Origin: Microglena sp. YARC
Lineage: Eukaryota > Chlorophyta > Chlorophyceae > Chlamydomonadales > Chlamydomonadaceae
DNA: 64,000 bases
Direction of reading: 5' to 3'
NCBI GenBank assembly: GCA_022414725.1
Contig: CM039463.1
Span: 79,174,742-79,238,741 of the forward strand
Below, in pieces: positions 56,440 to 64,000 of the stretch. The position numbers and the translations under genes are program-made. A model generated the notes under the pieces. That model saw only the letters and a list, made by a program, of their open reading frames with translations. It was not told the DNA's origin and made no database searches. The number at the start of each line of letters is the position of its first letter. The first letter of the stretch is position 1.

Positions 56440-57020
56440 GTGGCATGGTTGGATGTCACATTCGGTTTCAGGTTCAGTTTCGGGTTCAGAGTGCAGGTTT
56501 GGGTACGGGTTCGGGTGTGGAAGGACGGGGGAGGCCGCAAGTTAGGCGAGGAGTGGTGCATATGTGAGCAGTTTTGGTAGCCTCAAAAGTGGCGGTATGG
56601 GCATCAGTCCATTATAATCGGTTTGAGGGGCCTGTGATGAGAGTGTCAACGGGCCTGCCACAAGGCTAGAATATCCTTTGCTAGCCCTCAGATCCATCTC
56701 AGATCTTGTCTCAGATTCCCTCAGCCTGAGCCTACCTCAGCCCCCGCTCACTCTGACCTGTCTTTTCCTCAATCCAGCCATGATGCTTGGATCCCCAAAC
56801 CAAATCTGCCAATTTCTATGCTGAACATCTGAACATCTTATATTTTAAATTCTGATCTTCTGAACATATGACACATATGAATATCTGAATATCTGACACA
56901 TCTGAACATCCGACACATTTGAACGTCTGATGCTAAATCTGAATCTGATACTACCGGTATCTCCCGATATTCCTCCAACCGAAACAATTGCAGTAAGAGA
57001 CCTTGATCTTTCTAATTGCC
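56440..57020. repeat. Degenerate short repeats (GGTTCAG, CTCAGATC, ATCTGAACATC)
   Basis: Three neighbouring tracts of imperfect short repeats: GGTTCAGTTTCGGGTTCAG near 56,470, CTCAGATCTTGTCTCAGATT near 56,700, and TCTGAACATCTGACACATCT-like words near 56,825-56,930. Confidence 0.65.
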
Positions 57021-57049
57021 ACCAAGCCCTCTGTGAATTCTGATGCTAG

Positions 57050-57290
57050 CTTGAGGGTACCACTTTTGACCTTATACACGCCCACTGTCCTTTGATTTAC
57101 CTGCTAGAGCATGAATTATTCAGCCCCAAACAGACACGATGGATGGCATTTTCCTTCCGATTTGGGTACACAGTGAAACACATTCCTGGCTAAAACAATG
57201 TTGCCGAGCCCCTTTCCCGACACCCGGCCTATGGCAGTGCCATTGTTGCACAAGGTCAGACACTGCCCGACCCACCATCAGCCGAGCAAT
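57050..57290 (+). pseudogene. Ty3/gypsy RNase H end fragment
   Basis: Plus frames read HCPLIYLLEHELFSPKQTRW, MAFFLP, then one frame over FGYTVKHIPG-stop-NNVAEPLSRHP near 57,160-57,225. This matches the conserved RNase H end HxxLxYLL...LSPRQARWxxFxxxFxFxVxxIPGxxNVVADxLSR of Ty3/gypsy pol. One frameshift and one stop are present. The fragment runs directly into an ACCGACTA minisatellite, like the CCGATA insertion in the RT fragment at 47 kb. Confidence 0.75.
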
Positions 57291-57309
57291 AAATCCTCTT
57301 TCGGTACAC

Positions 57310-57605
57310 AACCTTATGTACCGACTATATACCGACTATGGCCGACTGTACACCGAATTTACCGACTACACACCGACTATGACCAATTATATACCGAATA
57401 TACCGACTATACACCGATTATACACCGACAATGACCAGTTATACACCGAATGGACCGACTATACACCGACTATGAGCAGTTATACACCGAATGTACCGAC
57501 TACACTGATTATACACGGACTATGACCAATTATACACCAGATATACCGACAGCCGGTATACATCCATTATATACAAACTTTGACCAGGTATACACCGACC
57601 ACACT
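57310..57605. repeat. ACCGACTATAC minisatellite
   Basis: Imperfect repeats of ACACCGACTATGACCAATTAT and shorter ACCGA-containing words; tyrosine/threonine/aspartate-rich plus frames (TDYTPTM) result. Confidence 0.93.
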
Positions 57606-57689
57606 GAACACACCCAGTTCTCCAGGTACCAGAGCTTCATGCAGACAGCAACCCCGCGGACGTGGTTGTCTGACAGGGGGAGCACTTGT

Positions 57690-57960
57690 AGTAGCCTGGC
57701 CAACCACCGACACGGACGACCGACCACTGACTCCCGACCAGCTACCACACACCGACTACCGACCAGCTGGCACCGACACTGCTACTAATCACACATCACA
57801 CACACCGACTACCGACCAGCTAACACATAGTGGCTACCGACCATCGACTACACCCCTGGCACCGACCACACATCACACATCACACATACCGACTACCGAC
57901 CACCTCCCGATTCCGATTCCGATTCCGATTAGTATATAAACCGAAGCCGAACTCCTGGAG
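57690..57960. repeat. CCGACCAGCTA / CCGATT repeats with TATA-like end
   Basis: ACCGACTACCGACCAGCTA repeated about four times, then CCGATTCCGATTCCGATTAG followed by TATATAAACC at about 57,930. The latter could be the promoter of an LTR or gene starting near 57,960, but no product is identified downstream. Confidence 0.6.
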
Positions 57961-58690
57961 GTCAGTCTACGCGCACTGAGTATACTTTGGTATATCGAGG
58001 AGGTGGGGCACCTAGCGACAGACCAGGCAGACTTCGTAAGTTCGTAAATTAGGAGGGACCCACGCCCACGCCCACGCCCAAACTAAAGACGGCGAGCCTG
58101 GGAGGGGCCCATACGTACTACTTCCTCGCCACTTGCGGCTAGGAGCTCGCCTCTTCTGCGCCTTCTTCTTTATTCTCGTCCATTGTTCAATCTACACCCA
58201 TCCATTCGGCTCTTCTTCTTCCCCTTTGCCACGACTCCTGCCTAACTGGTTTCGAATCGACCTGCTCTTGCTTGCAATTCACGCTTCGAGCTTCCAGAGC
58301 CCAATGACTTCCTTAGCACCTGCATCTTCTGGAGTCTGCTTCTTCTTGCAATATACCGACCTCTTCTACTCAGTGCCTAGGAGGAGCTGCAGCTTCATTG
58401 GTCGATCTGGCTGAATGCACATGAATATATACACATAGCACAACCAAATACATCCTGCAGCTGGAGGGGCTGGAGGGGCATGGTGTAAAGGGGGCAATCC
58501 CGTAAGCCGCAGCTGGGGAAAGTCACCATGGCAGACATAGCAAGTGTCACTCTGTTCTCAAATCATATTACATGAGATTAGTATAATGACCGTCCATCAC
58601 ATGTCCTAGTTCAGTCAGATCTCCTTGTGTCATCCAAAACATGAGTATGGTTGAAACCCTAAAACCTTTACCTGTTACCTACCGACCGTT
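57960..58690. other. No recognised gene; possible 5' region of a retroelement
   Basis: Follows the TATA-like motif. A 93-codon frame at 58,133-58,414 starts with TTG, is hydrophobic at first (LFCAFFFILVHCSIY) and has no recognised family. Confidence 0.3.
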
Positions 58691-58714
58691 TAGAACTTTG
58701 AACTGTCTATATAT

Positions 58715-58746
<32 letters not shown>

Positions 58747-58888
58747 CATAAATGTATCGTTAAAAAGATGCTCATGATAACTTTACTATTAAAAATAAAG
58801 TCATATTACAACTTTCCTTTTAATCGTTAAGAACTTTGAACTGTCTATATATCCCCCCCCCCCCCCCCCCCCACCGCCCCCCCCCCCC

Positions 58889-58926
<38 letters not shown>

Positions 58927-59030
58927 ATAAATGTACCGATAAAAAGATGCTCATGATAACTTTACTATTAAATATAAAGTCATATTACAACTTTCCTTTT
59001 AATCGTGAAGTAGAGTTTACGATTAAAAGG
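58690..59030. repeat. Tandem duplication with poly-C cores, related copy at 60,195-60,345
   Basis: AACTTTGAACTGTCTATATA, a long C run, CATAAATGTA-CG-TAAAAAGAT and CTTTCCTTTTAATCGT occur at 58,691-58,830 and again at 58,831-59,010. A diverged third copy without the C run is at 60,195-60,345 and continues with the same GTTTACG and GATGTATCC words. Confidence 0.85.
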
Positions 59031-59137
59031 GGCTACAGGGATACATCCATCAAAATTGATGTATCCGTACAGCCACATAAATTGGCCACGTTGCTGTCAA
59101 TCTCCCTTTAGCCATATTGGCCACGTCGCTGTCATCT

Positions 59138-59240
59138 GCCATGGTAGCACTGTCCGGGTATAGGGAGCAGCCCGTTCTCTACCGCCTCAAGACAGGGCTA
59201 CCTTCATACCACGCCCCACCAGGCGTTATTGTTTTTTACT
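59138..59240. repeat. Diverged copy of the arm element ending ACCAGGCGTTATT
   Basis: Shares ordered blocks with 35,876-35,990 and, inverted, 4,540-4,700. Confidence 0.35.
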
Positions 59241-59330
59241 GGCCACCCCTTGACTGCAACATAAATTTGAATGGACAGAACAAATTTGAATACACGGTTA
59301 GCAGTGCAATGTGACCCTAACAAATATAAC
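59232..59330. repeat. Dispersed repeat, first copy
   Basis: GACTGCAACATAAATTTGAA, then GAACAA and AGCAGTGCAATGTGA. Partner copies at 59,335-59,410 (partial) and 60,365-60,440. Confidence 0.7.
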
Positions 59331-59406
59331 TTGGCTGCCCCTGGAATGCAACATACATTTAAATAGGTAGAACAATGCACAGTGAGCAGTACCCCTGGAC
59401 TGTAAC

Positions 59407-59472
59407 ATACATACATACATACATACATACATACATACATACATACACACATACGTACATACACACATAAAC
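59407..59472. repeat. (CATA)n microsatellite
   Basis: About 15 copies of ACAT/CATA with CACA variants at the end. Confidence 0.98.
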
Positions 59473-59734
59473 ACACAGCAATTTAGGCCATGTACTCCTG
59501 TACATCCCAAGCACCCACTCTACCCAGGTGCATAAACTCTGAGGACCTGGACAAGTCTTTCAACTGTCCAACCCCCTTAGTATGCTCCCTGCACATAAAC
59601 ACACTTCTGCATGCACTGCACGGCCACCCTGGGTGCCACTAGCATCTTTTGGGCCCCCCCCAAAGCAACTTCAGAAGACTCCATCGTAACACCCCATAAA
59701 CACCAGGTACATCTTGTTGATCTTGTTGATCTTG

Positions 59735-59990
59735 TTAATTGTTTGATTGATTGATTGATTGATTGATTGTTGCTTGCTTGTTGATTGGTTGTTGGTTGTC
59801 GGTTGTTGATCGGTTGGTTGATTGATTGATTATTGACTAATTGTTGATTGATTGATTGTTGCTTGTGGGTTGGTTGATTGGTTGTTGGTTAGTTGTTGCT
59901 TGATTGATTGATTGATTGATTGTTGCTTGATTATTGATTGATTGTTGATTGGTTGCTGATATTGATCTTGTTGTTGGTATTGTTGATTTA
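59735..59990. repeat. (GATT)n/TTGGTTG simple repeat
   Basis: GATTGATTGATTG and TTGGTTGTTGG tracts leading into one copy of the CAAATTGCTGACTGGAGCC unit at about 60,005. Confidence 0.95.
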
Positions 59991-60063
59991 AGACAGCAAC
60001 CAACCAAATTGCTGACTGGAGCCTCGGAACCAAAGTCCATTTTTGTTTTCGTGTGTGTGTATA

Positions 60064-60065
<2 letters not shown>

Positions 60066-60125
<60 letters not shown>

Positions 60126-60190
60126 GTGTGTATACTGTATATATATGTGTGTAAACTGTATATATATGTGTGTACACTGTATACATATAT
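60066..60190. repeat. (TC)n followed by TATATATGTGTG repeats
   Basis: About 22 TC dinucleotides, then TA repeats and three ACTGTATATATATGTGTG-like units. Confidence 0.98.
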
Positions 60191-60364
60191 GTCCGCCCCG
60201 AAAAATTTACAGATAAAAAGATGCCACGTCGATACCTTTCCTATTAAAAGTAAAATTATAATTAAACTTGACTATAAATCGTGAAGTAAAGTTTACGGCT
60301 TACAGGGGCTAGAGGAATACATATATCAGTATTGATGTATCCCTCTAGCCTTTCTGACAACCCC

Positions 60365-60440
60365 TGGACTGCAACATACATTTGAATTGGAAGAACAATA
60401 TACGGTGAGCAGTGCAATGTGAGCCCACCAAATATGAGTT
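60365..60440. repeat. Dispersed repeat, second copy
   Basis: GACTGCAACATACATTTGAA and GCAGTGCAATGTGA match 59,232-59,330, indicating duplication of this block together with the neighbouring GTTTACG/GATGTATCC unit. Confidence 0.7.
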
Positions 60441-60449
60441 GGCTATATT

Positions 60450-61160
60450 GTCTACTGCGAATGAAGTTTCTGCGGGACGAAAGGTTTATCGAAGACCCCA
60501 CCACAAGGTTGGAGGCTGCACTTCAGCCTTAGCCTCGAAATTTGCTGGAATAGCAGTTCACCTTGACTTCTTCTCCCACTTCGCCTCCCAAATGTTGTAG
60601 CACCAATATGCAAATACCATATTTTGGCTACCTCACAAGAAAGCAAATACCACAGTACCAGTGTTCTCCCTGACCCCAATCCCGCCTCCCAACTTGAGAA
60701 TTCGCCCCCCAATCACAAATCAAAATCTAACTTCAAATGTTTGGCTCTGTGTACCGCTGTACCGCCTCCCATAACATGCCATCACCACGAGTTGTAAGGG
60801 AAGATGTGCACTTATGGTATGAATACTTTTTATTTTGACGAAATTAGTTTCGGGCGCAATAGACCCATATTCAATACTTCCAAAAAAGGCGATTCAATTC
60901 AGGAAACCCCATGGTAATACAATGAGCATATTTCAAGGGACCTAGTTCCCACCACCAAAGCAAACTCAAATTTGAGTTTATATACATTGAACTAATGTGA
61001 TTGGGCAACTTAACACCATTTTTGTTTGCCTTTGGACTGGAGGTCATAGGCTTAAAACATCCGATTCATGCCGAGCCAGACTTAGGTACCTATCTAGATA
61101 GTTTAGTTTCAATAGTTACGTCTAAGTTTTCATAGTTAATTTTTTTGTTTGAGTGCATTT
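60450..61160. other. No recognised gene
   Basis: Non-repetitive spacer; no frame with a recognised motif. Confidence 0.45.
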
Positions 61161-61164
61161 TTGA

Positions 61165-62725
61165 TTTTTTATAATTGTTGATCTTGTTGATCTTGCTGAT
61201 CTTGTTGATCTTGTTAATCTGGTTGATTGTTGTTGATCATGTTCATCTTGTTGATTGTTGTTGATCTTATTGTTTATCTTGATGTTGACTGTTTTTAATC
61301 TTGTTGTTGATCTGGTACATTGTTGTTGACCAGATCTGGTTGACTGTTGTTGATCTTGTTGTTGATCTGGTTGATTGTTGTTGATGTGATCTGGTTGATT
61401 GCTGTTGACTTTGTTGTTGATCTTGATGTTGATCTGGTTGATTGTTGTTGATGTGATCTGGTTGATTGCTGTTGACTTAGTTGTTGATCTTGATGTTGAT
61501 CTGGTTGATTGTTGTTGATGTGATCTGGTTGATTGCTGTTGACTTTGTTGTTGATCTTGATGTTGATCTGGTTGATTGTTGTTTATGTGATCTGGTTGAT
61601 TGCTGTTGACTTTGTTGTTGATCTGGTTGATTGTTGTTCATGTGATCTGGTTGATTGCTGTTGACTTTGTTGTTGATCTTGATGTTGATCTGGTTGATTG
61701 TTGTTCATGTGATTTAGTTGATTGTTGTTGATCTTGTTGTTGATTATTTTTTGATCTGGTTGATTGTTGTTTATGTGATTTGGTTGATTGTTGTTGATCT
61801 TGTTGTTGATTTTATTTTATATGGTTGATTGTTGTTTATTTGATTTGGTTGATTGTTGTTGATCTTGATGTTGATCTTGATGTTGACTGTTATTGGTCTT
61901 GTTGTTGGTCTGGTTGATTGTTGTTTATGTGATCTGGTTGATTGCTGTTGATCTTGTTGTTGATTGTTGTTGATCTTGATATTTTTGCTGATCTGGCTGA
62001 TTGTTGTTGACCTTGATGTTGATCTTGATCTTGATGTTGATGATGACTGTTGTTGATATTGTTGTTGATCTGGTTGATTGTTGTTGATGTGATTGATTGC
62101 TGATGATCTTGTTGTTGATTGTTGTTGACTTTGATGTTGATGTTGATGATGACTGTTGTTGATATTGTTGTTGATCTGGTTGATTGTTGTTGATGCGATC
62201 TGATTGATTTCTGTTGATCTTGTTGTTGATTGTAATTGTTGATTGTTGTCGATCTTGTTGTTGATGTGATCTGGTTGATTGTCTTTGATCTTGTTGATTG
62301 TTGTTGATCTTGTTGATTGTTGTTGATCTTGTTGTTAATCTAGTTGTTGATGTGATCTTGTTGATCTTGTTGATTATAGTGCTGTTGATTGTTGTTGACT
62401 GTGTTGATCTTGTTGTAGATCTTGTCGTTGATGTGATCTTGTTGATTGTTGTTGATCTTTGTTATTAATTGTGTTGATGTGTGTTGATCGTGTTGTTGAT
62501 TGTTTTTGTTTTTGTTCTTGTTGTTGATTGTTGTTCATGTGATCTGGTTTATTGTGATTTTGTTGATCGTTGTTGATGTGATCTGGTTGATTGTGAGCTT
62601 GGTGGTTGTTGTTGATCTTGTTGATTGTTGTTGATCTTGTTGATTGTTGTTGATATTGTTGAATGTTGTTTATCTTGTTGTAACTGCTCCTGTGATCTGG
62701 TTGATTGTTGTTGATCTTGTTTATC
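61165..62725. repeat. 1.55-kb GTTGAT-rich minisatellite
   Basis: Imperfect higher-order units of TTGATCTGGTTGATTGTTGT, TGATGTGATCTGG, GCTGTTGACTTTGTTG. Purine/pyrimidine composition is almost C-free on the plus strand. Asparagine/glutamine-rich minus frames are by-products. Confidence 0.97.
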
Positions 62726-63075
62726 ATTGCTGACTGGAGCCAGACAGCCAGCAGCCAAATCGCTGACTGGAGCCAGACAGCCAGCAGCCAAATCGCTGAC
62801 TGGAGCCAGGGGGCAAGCAGCCAAATTGCTGACTGGAGCCAGACAGACAGCAGCCAAATTGCTGACTGGAGCCAGACAGCCAGCAAACAAATTGCTGACT
62901 GGAGCCAGGCGACAAGCAGCCAAATCGCTGACTGGAGCCAGACAGCCAGCAGCCAAATTGCTGACTGGAGCCAGACAGCCAGCAGACAAATTGCTGACTG
63001 GAGCCAGGCAACAAGCAGCCAAATCGCTGACTGGAGCCAGACAGACAGCAGCCAAATTGCTGACTGGAGCCACGT
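62726..63075. repeat. 33-bp tandem repeat (about 10.5 units)
   Basis: Units of exactly 33 bp: GCTGACTGGAGCCAGACAGC followed by CAGCAGCCAAATC or variants. Both strands stay open as 11-residue repeats (SQTASSQIADW on plus, APVSNLAAVCL on minus) because 33 is divisible by three. The array ends in GGAGCCACGTAACCAAGTTC, which matches the sequence beside the 8,635 hairpin. Confidence 0.97.
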
Positions 63076-63114
63076 AACCAAGTTCAGTTTTATTTTGTTT
63101 TGCACTTGAGAATT

Positions 63115-63440
63115 GTCTAGTCTGTACCATCCAGGTTGGCTCTACCAGCCAGGTTGGCAGTACCATCCATGTTGGCTGTACCGGCGGGGTTGGCAGTACC
63201 ATCCAGGTTGGCTGTACTGGCGAGGTTGGCAGTACCATCCAGGTTGGCAGTACCATCCAGGTTGGCTGTACCATCCAGGTTGGCTGTACCGGCGAGGTTG
63301 GCAGTACCATCCAGGTTGGCAGTACCATCCAGGTTGGCAGTACCATCCAGGTTGGCTGTACCGGCGAGGTTGTCCGGACCATCCAGGTTGACTGTACTAT
63401 CTAGGTTGACAGTCCTATTCAGGTTGGCTGTATCGGCGAG
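63115..63440. repeat. 18-bp tandem repeat (about 18 units)
   Basis: Units CAGTACCATCCAGGTTGG and CTGTACCGGCGAGGTTGG alternate. Six-residue repeats (LAVPSR on plus, TANLDG on minus) keep both strands open. Confidence 0.97.
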
Positions 63441-63545
63441 ATCAGACACCCCACCGTGACTCATGCATTTGGTCAGGGTCCTTACAGAATCAGATTTGCC
63501 AACTGCACCAACTGACATGTTATCTGCAAGTAGAATATAGGGTAG

Positions 63546-63548
<3 letters not shown>

Positions 63549-63612
<64 letters not shown>

Positions 63613-63790
63613 GGGGGGTGAAGGCTAGGGGGCGTGTGTATGTGTGTGTGTGTGTGTGTGTGGTGTAGGGGGGGGGGGGGGGGTGAAGGGTAGGGGCGTG
63701 TGTATTTGTGTGTGTGTGTGTGTGTGTGTGGGGGGGGGGGGTGAAGGGTAGGGGCGTGTGTATTTGTGTGTGTGTGTGGGGGGGGGGGGA
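63549..63790. repeat. (TG)n blocks separated by poly-G and TGAAGG-TAGGG
   Basis: Three to four repeats of a long (TG)n, a G run of 9-19 and GTGAAGGGTAGGGGCGTGTG. Confidence 0.97.
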
Positions 63791-64000
63791 CAGGGCACTA
63801 AGGGGCTGATATGGAGGTAAGGGCCTGATTGCATATGCTGGGTTGGGTTTATGTCTATACAATATATGTAAACGATATTGTACTTGGCAACCCTAGTTGA
63901 ATATGTTGGATTGGGACAGGGCACCAAGGGCCTGTTATGGAGGTAAGGGCCTGATTGCATACGTTGGGCTGTGTTTATGTCTTTGTAATATATGTAAACG
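63790..64000. repeat. Direct duplication, 126-bp period, at window end
   Basis: ACAGGGCACTAAGGGGCTGA at 63,790 recurs as ACAGGGCACCAAGGGCCTGT at 63,916. Both copies continue to GTTTATGTCT and ATATATGTAAACG. The second copy is cut by the window edge. Confidence 0.9.

Noticed and set aside
56450..56525. Telomere-like GGTTCAG/GGTTCGG words
   Set aside because: Short, irregular, and not the usual algal or plant telomere unit.
62726..63440. CRISPR-like or structural-protein gene from 33-bp and 18-bp repeats
   Set aside because: Repeats are contiguous with no spacers, and open frames follow from unit lengths divisible by three.

Overview
The window is nuclear-type DNA from a eukaryote, most plausibly a unicellular alga. 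This is inferred from candidate spliceosomal introns, Ty3/gypsy, hAT and PIF/Harbinger-like mobile DNA, very long simple repeats and an integrated Polinton-like virus (PLV). I cannot name the species. Almost nothing outside the viral block looks like intact cellular coding DNA, and a 1,000-base run of N shows this is a draft assembly.

Layout. (1) Positions 1-12,060 and 24,958-40,543 are the two arms of a giant inverted repeat; paired coordinates sum to about 40,540. Each arm carries, from outside to inside: a decayed chromovirus-type Ty3/gypsy pol, five 58-bp hairpin-forming repeats, a 450-475-bp foldback element, an unidentified multi-exon gene, and two satellite families (A and B, units of about 220 bp) that resemble segments of one of that gene's introns. 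The right arm continues past the paired part into a probable LTR ending at 41,079. (2) The 12.9-kb spacer between the arms holds the N gap and then an AT-richer, compact viral block at about 13.1-23.5 kb. On the minus strand is a frame-broken fibre-like gene. On the plus strand are a major capsid protein, a second capsid-like protein, a charged coiled-coil protein, an A32/FtsK-type packaging ATPase, a small unknown protein, two minor-capsid/penton-like proteins and a glycine-rich pVI/pX-like remnant. This is the morphogenesis module of a PLV; no polymerase, helicase or integrase is visible. (3) 41.1-48.1 kb is nested mobile DNA: two PIF/Harbinger-like MITEs side by side with three TTA target sites, a retrotransposon protease fragment, the C-terminal part of a hAT transposase with an acidic tail, and a gypsy reverse transcriptase whose core has been replaced by a CCGATA microsatellite. 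(4) 48.1-64 kb is nearly all minisatellites and microsatellites (a 2.8-kb C-rich array, CATGCA-rich, CCGAC-rich, GTTGAT-rich, 33-bp and 18-bp arrays), with one more gypsy RNase H fragment.

Caution. Several viral genes and the satellites carry many single-base frame breaks, and homopolymer G/C runs are frequent. I cannot separate real decay from long-read error. Five viral reading frames are fully open, so the viral block is either a young insertion or partly miscalled. All similarity statements are motif recognition by eye; no database search was run.
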